A stretch of DNA of 23,281 bases from contig CANKBT010000010.1 in assembly GCA_947479995.1 (NCBI GenBank), forward strand, positions 1 through 23,281. The letters are read 5' to 3'. A program made the translations under genes and the position numbers. Within the stretch, counting starts at the first letter, position 1; each line of letters begins with the position of its first letter. Below the pieces are notes generated by a model that ran no database searches, was not told where the DNA came from, and saw only the letters and a list, made by a program, of their open reading frames with translations. Of this stretch, positions 14,974 to 21,718 are shown one piece after another. The DNA comes from Frankiaceae bacterium (lineage in GTDB: Bacteria; Actinomycetota; Actinomycetes; Mycobacteriales; SCTD01).

Positions 14974-15395
14974 GCAGTGCTCCTTCGGTGGGTGTGCGTC
15001 AACAGGAAGAGGTGCAGCTCGCAGCCGAGGCACAGCCCGAACGCCGCGTTGAGGAACGCGGCGACGAGGGCGGCCGAGACCGCGACGGCGAAGACGGGCG
15101 TCCCGACGCCGACGAGGGCGACGAGGGCGAACACCAGGCCGACGGCCTGGGCGGTGCGCAGCGGGCGGGCGTCCTCGAGGGCGGCCGGCGGGGCGAGCCC
15201 CAGCGCGCGCCGGACGGCGCGCCAGAGCGGGCCGTACGGCGAGCGGCCGGCGGCGCCCAGGGCGAAGACGCCGGCCTGCAGCGCGAGCAGCGGCCAGGCG
15301 CCGGTGACGAGGACGACCGCGAGGACGGCGGTCGTGACGCCCGCGCCGAGGCGCGGGCCGCGGGGGTCGACCCCGGCTGGGCGGGTGGTGCTCAT
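14970..15395 (-). CDS. DUF4395 membrane protein
   Basis: 141 residues with three to four membrane segments and the family signature GLCLGCELHLFLL near the C-terminus, where two cysteines sit at a membrane edge (C-L-G-C). A further AGRSPYGPLW motif lies in the central loop. Proteins of this family are commonly found beside thioredoxin-like and sulfurtransferase genes in actinobacteria. A role in thiol or sulfur handling at the membrane is inferred from that context and the paired cysteines. The ATG at 15395 lies 43 bases after the leader peptide stop, with GAGAGG eight bases upstream. Its stop overlaps the sulfurtransferase start. Confidence 0.85.
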   Translation of the reverse strand: MSTTRPAGVDPRGPRLGAGVTTAVLAVVLVTGAWPLLALQAGVFALGAAGRSPYGPLWRAVRRALGLAPPAALEDARPLRTAQAVGLVFALVALVGVGTPVFAVAVSAALVAAFLNAAFGLCLGCELHLFLLTHTHRRSTA

Positions 15396-15445
15396 GACGT
15401 GGGCCTCTCGGGCTCCTGGGGGACGGGGGTGCGTCAGCTCAGGAG
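15396..15445 (-). promoter_or_regulatory. Candidate attenuator region between leader peptide and DUF4395
   Basis: In the minus-strand RNA, CTCCTG (15445-15440), overlapping the leader peptide's last codons and stop, is complementary to CAGGAG (15418-15413) in the spacer. The pairing would form a hairpin next to the DUF4395 ribosome site. A ribosome held at the Cys codons just upstream could change this folding. The purine-rich GAGAGG closer to the ATG can also pair with the CCTC of the same leader segment. This was a manual reading only; no folding energy was computed. Confidence 0.4.
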
Positions 15446-15513
15446 GGGCGACACAGGCAGCCGGCGGTGCGGCACAGGTCGACCGCCCGCCTGCTCGTCA
15501 GTGGGACGCCCAT
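15439..15513 (-). CDS. Cysteine-containing leader peptide (putative Cys-responsive attenuator)
   Basis: 24 residues: MGVPLTSRRAVDL followed by CRTAGCLCRPS. The LTSRRxVDLCR core is the signature I associate with actinobacterial 'putative leader peptides' found before sulfur-metabolism genes. Three Cys codons (TGC, TGC, TGT) fall at positions 14, 19 and 21, close to the stop. The ATG lies one base after the thioredoxin stop and six bases after a TANNNT -10, so it would be translated from a leaderless mRNA. Cysteine-rich leaderless short ORFs upstream of cysA2-type operons have been described as cysteine-responsive attenuators in mycobacteria. The same job here for DUF4395-cysA-sseC is inferred. 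It is too short for normal gene finders. Confidence 0.85.
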   Translation of the reverse strand: MGVPLTSRRAVDLCRTAGCLCRPS

Positions 15514-15514
15514 G

Positions 15515-15922
15515 TCACGAGGGTAGCGCGGCGAGCACGTCGGCCCGGCGCGGTGCCCCGGACGCCCGGCGCACCTCGCGGCCGCGGCCGTCGAGCACCA
15601 GCGTCGTCGGCGTCTTGCGCACGTCGAGGCGGCGCACCAGCTCGAGGTGCTGCTCGGCGTCGACCTCGACGTGCACCACGCCGGGCTCGGTGCCGGCGAC
15701 GTGGGCGAGCAGGGTGCGGGTGGCGCGGCAGGGCGCGCAGAAGGCGCTGCTGAACTGCAGCAGCGTCGCGCGCTCGCCGAGCACCGCGCCGAGGGCGGTC
15801 ACCTCGGCCGTGAGGTCCTGGGCCGCGTCGTCGTCCTGCACCTGCCGCACCCTCCCCTGCCGGGCCCGCCACACCAGCCCGGCCGCGGTGGCGGCGGCGA
15901 GCAGCACGGCGAGCAGGAGCAC
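15515..15922 (-). CDS. Membrane-anchored thioredoxin (ThiX-like)
   Basis: 135 residues. An N-terminal hydrophobic helix (about 1-17) is followed by a basic stretch and a thioredoxin domain. That domain has LLQFSSAFCAPCRATR with the CAPC active site (Cys62, Cys65), and cis-Pro in KTPTTLVL. It probably faces the periplasm-like space and reduces or exchanges disulfides; the first helix could also be an uncleaved anchor. The GTG at 15922 is the first in-frame start giving this layout. The ribosome site is weak, but the gene lies 35 bases after the LmeA-like stop. Its position next to the cysA/sseC unit matches Rv0816c (thiX) in M. tuberculosis. Confidence 0.85.
   Translation of the reverse strand: MLLLAVLLAAATAAGLVWRARQGRVRQVQDDDAAQDLTAEVTALGAVLGERATLLQFSSAFCAPCRATRTLLAHVAGTEPGVVHVEVDAEQHLELVRRLDVRKTPTTLVLDGRGREVRRASGAPRRADVLAALPS
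15520..15525 (-). promoter_or_regulatory. -10 element (TACCCT) for the leader peptide transcript
   Basis: TACCCT on the minus strand lies in the last three codons of the thioredoxin gene. It is followed by six bases and then the leader peptide ATG, which fits a leaderless start. This would let the sulfur genes be transcribed independently of the longer upstream operon. No -35 hexamer is visible. Confidence 0.6.
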
Positions 15923-15957
15923 GCCGGGTGCAACCCCGGGTGCCGCCGGGGCCTTCC

Positions 15958-16638
15958 CTAGCGCGCCAGCACCACGTCGCGCGCCGACGCCTCGACGACC
16001 AGCCCGTCCGGCTCGACGCGGACGTCCTCGAGCGTGAGGTCGTACGGCAGCTCGGGCACGGTGGCCGAGACGGTCAGCGCCTCGACGACGGCGTCGGCGA
16101 CGCGGTCGGGCGCCGGCTCGCCCTCGACGGTCACCTCGGTGGCCGAGGTCGACACCTCGCGCCCCTCGACGACGACGTCGGCGAGCACGGACGCCTCGAG
16201 GTCCTGGCCGAGCACGCGCACGCTGCCGGAGATGCGCAGCTGGTCGCCGGCCGGCTCGAGCGCGAGGTCGAGGCCGCGCGCGCGGGCCCGCAGCACGTCG
16301 TACGTGACGAGCACCGAGCCCGTGACCCGGTCGACCGGCACGTCGACGACCGACCCGGACAGCGCGTCGGACAGCGGCAGGTCGACGCCGCGCAGCCGCG
16401 CGGTGAAGCGCTCGACCGGCAGGTCGCCGGCCTGCACGTCGCCCTCGACGCGGATGTCGTCGTAGCGCCCGCCGAGCGCCTGCACGAGGAAGGACGCGCC
16501 GCCGATCTCGACGTCGGGCGGGCTGCTCAGCTGGCCGGCGAGCTCCTCGCTGATGCGCCGCTCGGCCGCGCCCTCGGCGAGCCGGTCGCCGGCGACGAGC
16601 AGCCCCGCGACGACGAGCAGGGCGACGAGCCACTTCAC
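15958..16638 (-). CDS. lmeA: DUF2993 lipid-binding protein (LmeA-like)
   Basis: 226 residues. A short hydrophobic signal or anchor (KWLVALLVVAGLLVAGD) is followed by alternating beta-strand-rich segments typical of DUF2993. Examples are ASFLVQALGGRYDDIRVEG, the paired Val-rich central strands, and a final LEDVRVEPDGLVVEASARDV. In mycobacteria LmeA (Rv0817c) is an envelope phospholipid-binding protein that affects lipomannan/lipoarabinomannan mannan elongation. Its location beside the thioredoxin and sulfurtransferase genes is the same here. The GTG start overlaps the upstream membrane protein stop (GTGA). The functional equivalence is inferred from family and position, so the symbol is provisional. 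Confidence 0.82.
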   Translation of the reverse strand: MKWLVALLVVAGLLVAGDRLAEGAAERRISEELAGQLSSPPDVEIGGASFLVQALGGRYDDIRVEGDVQAGDLPVERFTARLRGVDLPLSDALSGSVVDVPVDRVTGSVLVTYDVLRARARGLDLALEPAGDQLRISGSVRVLGQDLEASVLADVVVEGREVSTSATEVTVEGEPAPDRVADAVVEALTVSATVPELPYDLTLEDVRVEPDGLVVEASARDVVLAR

Positions 16639-17483
16639 GGGAGCACGAGCCCGCCGGCGACGAGCGCGACGGGGGCGAGCGCGGCGTACGGCAGGAAGAG
16701 CCCCACGGGGGTGAGGGCGGAGGCCCGGCGGGCGTCGCGGCGGCCGGCGCGCAGCTCGGCGGCGCCGAGGTCGACGGCGAGGTCGGCGGTGGCGGCGGTG
16801 GCGGCGACGGCCAGGCCGAGCAGGGCGCCGCGGCTGCCGGACACCGCGCCGGTGGACCCCGCGACCGCGGAGGCGGCGGCGACGCCGGCCCCCAGGCCGA
16901 GCAGCAGGCCCGGCCAGCCGCGGGTGGCGCCGGTGGCGAGCAGCGGGCGCGTGGACACGAGGTCGCCGACCCGGCCGGCGAGCAGGCAGGCGGCCGCGGC
17001 GGCGAGCGCCACGAGCACCGCCTCGTCGCCGCCGTCGCGGTCGCGCAGGCCGACGAGGCAGGCGAAGCAGGTCACGAGCACGACGACGAGCAGGGTGTCG
17101 GCGAGCGCCTCGGTGACGCGGTCGCGGCCGCGGCGCACGAGCTGCAGCACGAGGGCGGCGACGAAGGCGACGGCGACCACGCCGGCGAGCGCCCCGACGT
17201 CGTCGCGGGCGCTGTCGGACAGCAGCACGAGCGCGTCGCCGGCGGCCAGGGCGCCGACCGCGACGGCGAAGGCCGCCTCGCTCGAGGGCGCGTCGACGAG
17301 GGCCAGCACGCCGAGCACGAGCACGACCTGGGCGACGGCGACCGCGGCGAGCAGCACGCCGGGGCCGGGCAGCGAGGCGAGCACCAGCGCGCCGCCGACG
17401 AGCGCCGGCCCGAGCCCCTGCAGCAGCACGGGCGGGCGGGCCGCGGCGCCGGGCGTCGTCGCCGGGGCGGCGGTGTCCGTCAC
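16635..17483 (-). CDS. Unknown polytopic membrane protein
   Basis: 282 residues with about eight membrane segments rich in Ala, Val, Leu and Gly, and short charged loops (VRRGRDRVTEA, LRDRDGGDE, RAGRRDARRASA). Two cysteines lie in one helix (LVTCFACLVGL). I do not recognise a family, and no catalytic motif is visible. The GTG start at 17483 has GGGGGA seven bases upstream. The stop overlaps the LmeA-like gene start, so the two are translationally coupled. A role in envelope lipid or glycan metabolism is possible only by association. Confidence 0.7.
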   Translation of the reverse strand: MTDTAAPATTPGAAARPPVLLQGLGPALVGGALVLASLPGPGVLLAAVAVAQVVLVLGVLALVDAPSSEAAFAVAVGALAAGDALVLLSDSARDDVGALAGVVAVAFVAALVLQLVRRGRDRVTEALADTLLVVVLVTCFACLVGLRDRDGGDEAVLVALAAAAACLLAGRVGDLVSTRPLLATGATRGWPGLLLGLGAGVAAASAVAGSTGAVSGSRGALLGLAVAATAATADLAVDLGAAELRAGRRDARRASALTPVGLFLPYAALAPVALVAGGLVLP

Positions 17484-17561
17484 GGCGCGTCCCCCGGCGT
17501 CGGGGCCACGGTCGTCTCGGGCGTCTCGGTCACGCGTGCATCGTGCCAGGCCCGGCGCGGT

Positions 17562-17810
17562 CTACCCGCCCGCGAACGGCGGGAGCACGTCGACGAGGTC
17601 GGCGCCCGACACGTCGACGGCGTCGTGCGGCCGCTCGCCGACCGGCGCCCCGTCGACGACGAAGGAGCAGACGCCGAGCACCCGCTCGAGGGCCGGCCCG
17701 TGGTCGGCGACCGCGGCGGCCAGCAGCTCCGCGAGCGTCGCCGCCGTCCGGGCCTCCTCGCCGGTGCCGGCGGCGGCCTTGGCCGCGGCCCAGTAGCGCA
17801 GCGTCGTCAC
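17562..17810 (-). CDS. MoaD/ThiS-like sulfur-carrier protein
   Basis: 82 residues with the beta-grasp pattern. It begins VTTLRYWAAAKAAAGTG, has the middle ATLAELLAAAVADHG and VCSFVVDGAPVG, and ends DVLPPFAGG. The C-terminal Gly-Gly is what E1-like enzymes adenylate and convert to a thiocarboxylate. It resembles the small molybdopterin synthase subunit MoaD. No moaE or moeB gene is nearby. The rhodanese gene lower in the same transcript could supply sulfur, which is inference. The GTG start overlaps the hydrolase stop (GTGA). The next gene begins 79 bases downstream. Confidence 0.82.
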   Translation of the reverse strand: MTTLRYWAAAKAAAGTGEEARTAATLAELLAAAVADHGPALERVLGVCSFVVDGAPVGERPHDAVDVSGADLVDVLPPFAGG

Positions 17811-18592
17811 GGCGTGTCCCCCTCCATCGCGAGCACCTCCTGCAGGTGGTCGCCGATCCGGTCGAGCAGCGCGGGCGTCGTGCCGGCCTCGGCGTGCCCC
17901 ATGCCCGGCTCCAGCCACAGCGGCGCGCCCGCGCGGGCCAGCGCCGCCGGGTGCTCGGGCCCGAAGTAGCCGTCGGCGTCGCCGTGCACGACGAGCAGCG
18001 GCACCGGCACGTCGGCGACGCACGCCGCGGGCGGCAGCGGCGGCACGGCCCAGCCGCGCGGGTCGACGCGCGTGCGCAGCGCGGTGCGGGCGACCAGGCG
18101 GCCGGCGCGCGTCTCGACGAGCAGGTGCAGCCGGCGCATCGCGCGGGTGGCGGTGGCGCGGGTCGACCACGGGCCCGTCCCGCTCACGGCGACGACGGCG
18201 TCGGGGCGCTCGTGCAGCCCGTAGCCCGCGACGCCCGAGGCGTGGCGCACCACCGCGGCGGCGCCCATCGAGAAGCCGACCGTCGCCACGCGGCGCGCCC
18301 CGCTGGCCCGGGCGTGCGCCACCGCGGCGTCGACGTCGAGCACCTCCCGGTCGCCCAGCGTCGACAGCCCGCCGGACCGGCCGTGCCCGCGGGCGTCGTA
18401 CGACAGGACCGTCGCGCGGCGGGCGAGGCGGGCGGTGATGCGCCGGACGGCGGGCCCGTCGGACGAGCCGGAGAAGCCGTGCGCGACGACCAGCCAGGTG
18501 CTCCCCGCGCCCTCGACGCGGGCGCGCAGCCGGACGCCGTCGGCGGTGCACAGCACCTGCGCGCGCTCCCGGACCTGCGTCACACCCGCCAT
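17807..18592 (-). CDS. Alpha/beta hydrolase
   Basis: 261 residues, a normal single-domain size. It shows the oxyanion HGFSGS block, LSYDARGHGRSGG, the nucleophile elbow GFSMG with Ser108, HGDADGYFG (acid residue) and GMGHAE (catalytic His), in the right order. It is a soluble esterase/lipase-type enzyme; the substrate cannot be predicted. ATG 18592 is the chosen start; a GTG four codons later (18583) is an alternative. It is the first gene of the long leftward run toward the sulfur genes and is divergent from glnR, with 96 bp between them. Confidence 0.85.
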   Translation of the reverse strand: MAGVTQVRERAQVLCTADGVRLRARVEGAGSTWLVVAHGFSGSSDGPAVRRITARLARRATVLSYDARGHGRSGGLSTLGDREVLDVDAAVAHARASGARRVATVGFSMGAAAVVRHASGVAGYGLHERPDAVVAVSGTGPWSTRATATRAMRRLHLLVETRAGRLVARTALRTRVDPRGWAVPPLPPAACVADVPVPLLVVHGDADGYFGPEHPAALARAGAPLWLEPGMGHAEAGTTPALLDRIGDHLQEVLAMEGDTP

Positions 18593-18611
18593 CCTGGCGC
18601 AACCCGCTTGG

Positions 18612-18617
18612 TACTGT
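18612..18617 (+). promoter_or_regulatory. -10 element (TACTGT) for glnR
   Basis: TACTGT fits TANNNT and lies 71 bases before the glnR ATG, giving a leader of about 65 bases. No -35 consensus is visible, so activation may be needed. Confidence 0.45.
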
Positions 18618-18651
18618 CGGCGCGGGCAACGGCGCCCGGCTCGGCACGCGA

Positions 18652-18669
18652 CGGCTCCGCTCGGAGCCG
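18652..18669 (+). repeat. Perfect inverted repeat in the glnR leader
   Basis: cggctccg and cggagccg are exact complements around two bases. In RNA this would fold as a 7-bp stem with a GCTC loop, ending nine bases before the ribosome site (GGAGG at 18679-18683). It may be an mRNA hairpin or a DNA operator. Confidence 0.45.
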
Positions 18670-18688
18670 CACGACACCGGAGGCGCCC

Positions 18689-19405
18689 ATGGCCCGCCTG
18701 CTGCTCCTCACCAACGCGCTCATGCCGTCGTCGGAGGTGCTGCCCGCGCTGGGCCTGCTCGCGCACGAGGTGCGCGTCGCGCCGATGGAGGCCGCCGCGC
18801 TGCTCGACGCACCGCCGTCGGACGCGCTGCTCGTCGACGCCCGGCGCGACCTCGTGCAGGCCCGCTCGCTGTGCCGCCTGCTGCGCACGACCGGTGTCGA
18901 CGGCCCGCTGTTCGCGGTGCTCACCGAGGGCGGCCTGGCCGCGCTGTCGGCCGAGTGGGGCGTCGACGACGTGCTGCTCGACTCGGCCGGGCCCGCCGAG
19001 GTCGACGCCCGGCTGCGCCTCGCCGTCGGCCGCTCGGCCGCCGCCGCGAGCGCCGTCGCCGACCCGGGCGTCGTGCGCGCGGGCGAGCTGACCATCGACG
19101 AGGGCACCTACACCTGCCGCCTGCGCGGCCGGCCGCTCGACCTCACGTTCAAGGAGTTCGAGCTGCTGAAGTACCTCGCCCAGCACCCGGGCCGCGTCTT
19201 CACGCGCGCCCAGCTGCTGCAGGAGGTCTGGGGCTACGACTACTACGGGGGCACGCGCACGGTCGACGTCCACGTCCGCCGGTTGCGCGCCAAGCTCGGC
19301 ACCGAGCACGAGCAGCTGATCGGCACCGTGCGCCACGTCGGCTACAAGTTCGTCACCCCGCCCCTGGCCGCTCTCGACGAGGAGCCGGTGCCCGCACCGG
19401 TCTAG
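18689..19405 (+). CDS. glnR: GlnR-type orphan response regulator (nitrogen regulator)
   Basis: 238 residues, closely like mycobacterial and Streptomyces GlnR as I recall them. The receiver domain (1-120) has LLLLTNAL and the single conserved Asp50 in LLVDARRDL, but lacks the full acidic pocket of a normal phosphorylated receiver. GlnR is known as an atypical regulator that works without a partner kinase. The winged-helix DNA-binding domain (about 130-227) contains LDLTFKEFELLKYLAQHPG, RVFTRAQLLQEVWGYDYYGG and TRTVDVHVRRLRAKLG. It controls ammonium assimilation genes. GGAGG precedes the ATG. The gene order with mshD and pst matches Rv0818-Rv0819-Rv0820, and no kinase gene is adjacent. The C-terminal tail after 227 is short. 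Confidence 0.95.
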   Translation: MARLLLLTNALMPSSEVLPALGLLAHEVRVAPMEAAALLDAPPSDALLVDARRDLVQARSLCRLLRTTGVDGPLFAVLTEGGLAALSAEWGVDDVLLDSAGPAEVDARLRLAVGRSAAAASAVADPGVVRAGELTIDEGTYTCRLRGRPLDLTFKEFELLKYLAQHPGRVFTRAQLLQEVWGYDYYGGTRTVDVHVRRLRAKLGTEHEQLIGTVRHVGYKFVTPPLAALDEEPVPAPV

Positions 19406-19935
19406 TGGTCGGCGCAGCAGGGCGTCGGCGTCGGCGTCTCGAACGGCGTGGCGCGCCCGCCCGCGAGCGGGTCGACGGTGAGCACCAGCCGGCCGGCCTG
19501 CACGAGCGGGCGCACGTGGTCGCGGGTGACGAGCGGGACGTCGCCCGGCACGTCCCCGCCGCCGCCGAGCAGCACCACGCGCGCGACGGCCGAGCGCGCC
19601 AGGACGTCGGCGACCGGCAGGGTGCCGCGCAGCGCGGCCTCCCCCGGGAAGACCACCGCCCGTCCGCCCTCGTGGCCGTCGGCGGGCCGCGGCGCGAGCG
19701 GCGTCAGCGCCCGCACCGCGTCGACCGGCACGCCCCCGGCCAGGCCCAGCGAGAGCACGACCGCGCCGCCGGCGAAGTGCGTGCAGCCCAGCACCAGGCC
19801 GTCGCCGAGCGCGGCCGCGAGCCCGCGCAGCAGGTGGTCGGCCTCGCGGAGCGAGGCCTGCCCGGTGTCGAGCGCGACGACCGGCCCGGCGGCGGGCCCG
19901 GGGTCAGGCGGGCCCGCCGTCGGCGCCGGGCTCAC
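19402..19935 (-). CDS. Unknown protein downstream of the PHP phosphoesterase
   Basis: 177 residues, family not recognised. The middle looks like an alternating alpha/beta fold: PVVALDTGQASLREADHLLRG, then GLVLGCTHFAGGAVVLSLG and VARVVLLGGGGDVPGDVPL (each quoted in part). A Pro-rich C-terminus ends in PCCADH, a terminal Cys-Cys-x-x-His that could bind metal. There is no signal peptide or membrane helix. The GTG start overlaps the PHP gene stop (GTGA), so both are made from one transcript. Its stop shares the CTAG with the stop of convergent glnR. Metal handling for the PHP enzyme would fit the context but is speculation. Confidence 0.7.
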   Translation of the reverse strand: MSPAPTAGPPDPGPAAGPVVALDTGQASLREADHLLRGLAAALGDGLVLGCTHFAGGAVVLSLGLAGGVPVDAVRALTPLAPRPADGHEGGRAVVFPGEAALRGTLPVADVLARSAVARVVLLGGGGDVPGDVPLVTRDHVRPLVQAGRLVLTVDPLAGGRATPFETPTPTPCCADH

Positions 19936-21653
19936 ACCGGGTAGGCGAAGATCGGGTTCGTGTAGAACCACAGGTCCAGCCACGGGTCCGCGTCGCCGAC
20001 GACGTCGAGCGCCGGGCCCGACGGGTCGACCGAGGCGCCGTACAGGCCGGTGGCGTAGCGGTTGCCGTCCGAGCCGCGCAGGCGGACGTACGTCGGCTCG
20101 TCGAGCCGCCCGAGCGAGCGGGTGATCGTCGTCGGGCCGGTCGCGCCGCGGGCGTCGAAGCTGCCGCGCACGCGGGTGCGCGGGGCGCGCAGGGCGTCGC
20201 GGTCGGCGGCCGGGCCGGTGATCGCGCCCTGGATGAGGTCCACGCGCGCCAGCTTCGGCACGAACTCCGACCAGTTGGGGCGCACCGCCGGCGTGGCGGT
20301 GACGACGAGGGTCAGCGCGCTGCCGCGCGGGGCCGTGAGCACGCCGCCGAGCGGCACCTCCTTGCCGCCGGCGCGCAGCCGCACGTCGAGCGACTCCAGC
20401 AGCCCGCCGTGGTCGACCCAGACGCGGCCGGCGCGCAGGCCGTCCATCACGCCCTGGTAGGAGAAGTCGACCGACCCGACGTGCGTGCGGCTGTAGAAGC
20501 CCGGCCAGTAGTCGCCGTTGGTCAGCTGCGGCCCGCGGGGGTCGTAGACCGGGTCCTCGTAGCGGCCGTTCGTGGCGAAGTCGCTGCCCGGGCCGCGCTG
20601 GCTGGTGTCGCCGTAGACGACGTGGTTGTCGGAGTTGGCCGTGATCCACCACGGCTTGCCCTCGGCGAGCAGGCTGTCCCAGAGGCCGCCGACGGTGGCC
20701 GTCATCCAGTCGAAGCCGCCGTAGGTGCGGTAGCTCTCGAGCGGGTAGCCGGGGAAGCTGGCCGCCGACGGGCCGTTGTCGTAGAAGCCGCGACCGGCGC
20801 CGGGGCCGGTCGGGGTGGGGAGGCCGGCGGCCTGGTGGCCCGGGGCGCCTTCCATGCCGATCGCGATCCGGTCGGCGGCGTCGCGCCACCCGCGGATCTC
20901 GTGCGGGCTGTCGACCCCGCGGCGCGCCGGGTGGTTGGCGAGCATGAGGGCGTCCTGCACGCGCTTGCTGCTCTTGGCCTCGGCCAGGAAGACCAGGCCG
21001 CGCTGCGCGAGGGCCTCGTTCTCCGGCGTGCTGGCGCCGCGGCCGGCGCCCGAGCCGTCGTAGTCGAGCTCGAACTGCTTGAGGACGGCGACCTCGTTCG
21101 CGCCGGGGTGCACGAAGACGGTGCCGTGCTCGGCGGCCGGGATGTTCCACTCCAGGCCCTGGAAGGTCAGCGTGTCCTTGACGAGCGCGCGGGCCTGCTG
21201 GATGTCGGGGTTGACGCGCTCGACGCCGATGCGGGTGTGCTGCGCGCTGCCGTGGTCGGTGATGACCAGCCAGTCCAGGCCGTACGCGTTGGCGTGCTGC
21301 ACCTGGTCGAGGACGCGGTAGCGGCCGTCGCTGGAGTACTGCGTGTGCGTGTGGTGGTCGCCGGCGAGCCACTGGAAGCCGCCGAGCGGCGGGCGGTGGC
21401 TGCGGCTCACCGTGCCGGTCGCCGCGGCGGCGGGCGCGGCGCCCGCGACGCCGAGGCCGGTCATCGCGGCGGCGCTCGCGCCGAGCAGGCCGGCGGACTG
21501 CAGGAAGCGGCGGCGGCCGAGGGCGCGGGGCGGCAGCTCGGCGTCGGGCACGCGGACGTCGAGCGCCTCGGGCAGCGCGCCCTCGTGCGCGTGGCCGTGC
21601 GGGTGGCTGTGGTCGTGCGGGTGGGGGTGGTCGTGCGGGTGGTCGTGGCTCAC
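19932..21653 (-). CDS. Tat-exported PHP-domain phosphoesterase with His-rich N-terminus
   Basis: 573 residues. Residues 2-23 hold eleven His in alternation with Asp and Pro (SHDHPHDHPHPHDHSHPHGH, then AHE). A Tat signal follows: RRRFLQSAG (Arg47-49, Phe50) with a hydrophobic core and APAAAA cut region near 75. The mature enzyme opens with a PHP metal site (GDHHTHTQYSS, His100, 101, 103) and DWLVITDHGSAQHTRI. Later come LEWNIPAAEHGTVFV, ANHPARRG and ANSDNHVVYGD, further metal ligands. PHP proteins are metal-dependent phosphoesterases; this one should act outside the membrane, probably in phosphate scavenging. The start GTG 21653 has GGAGGA five bases upstream. It is divergent from mshD across a region with a PHO-box-like repeat. 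The His-rich stretch before the Tat motif is unusual, as it would be lost on cleavage. Confidence 0.85.
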   Translation of the reverse strand: MSHDHPHDHPHPHDHSHPHGHAHEGALPEALDVRVPDAELPPRALGRRRFLQSAGLLGASAAAMTGLGVAGAAPAAAATGTVSRSHRPPLGGFQWLAGDHHTHTQYSSDGRYRVLDQVQHANAYGLDWLVITDHGSAQHTRIGVERVNPDIQQARALVKDTLTFQGLEWNIPAAEHGTVFVHPGANEVAVLKQFELDYDGSGAGRGASTPENEALAQRGLVFLAEAKSSKRVQDALMLANHPARRGVDSPHEIRGWRDAADRIAIGMEGAPGHQAAGLPTPTGPGAGRGFYDNGPSAASFPGYPLESYRTYGGFDWMTATVGGLWDSLLAEGKPWWITANSDNHVVYGDTSQRGPGSDFATNGRYEDPVYDPRGPQLTNGDYWPGFYSRTHVGSVDFSYQGVMDGLRAGRVWVDHGGLLESLDVRLRAGGKEVPLGGVLTAPRGSALTLVVTATPAVRPNWSEFVPKLARVDLIQGAITGPAADRDALRAPRTRVRGSFDARGATGPTTITRSLGRLDEPTYVRLRGSDGNRYATGLYGASVDPSGPALDVVGDADPWLDLWFYTNPIFAYPV

Positions 21654-21718
21654 GGTGTCCTCCGGCGTCGTCGCGACGTCCGCGACCCTCCTCCCGCTGC
21701 CCCGCCCCGGTGACCGAC

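Noticed and set aside
17480..17533. 17-residue ORF (GTG 17533) overlapping the start of the unknown membrane protein by a TGA within GTGA
   Set aside because: The peptide is Thr/Pro-rich with no Cys run or known leader signature, and no -10 lies near it. Kept only as a possible coupled short ORF.
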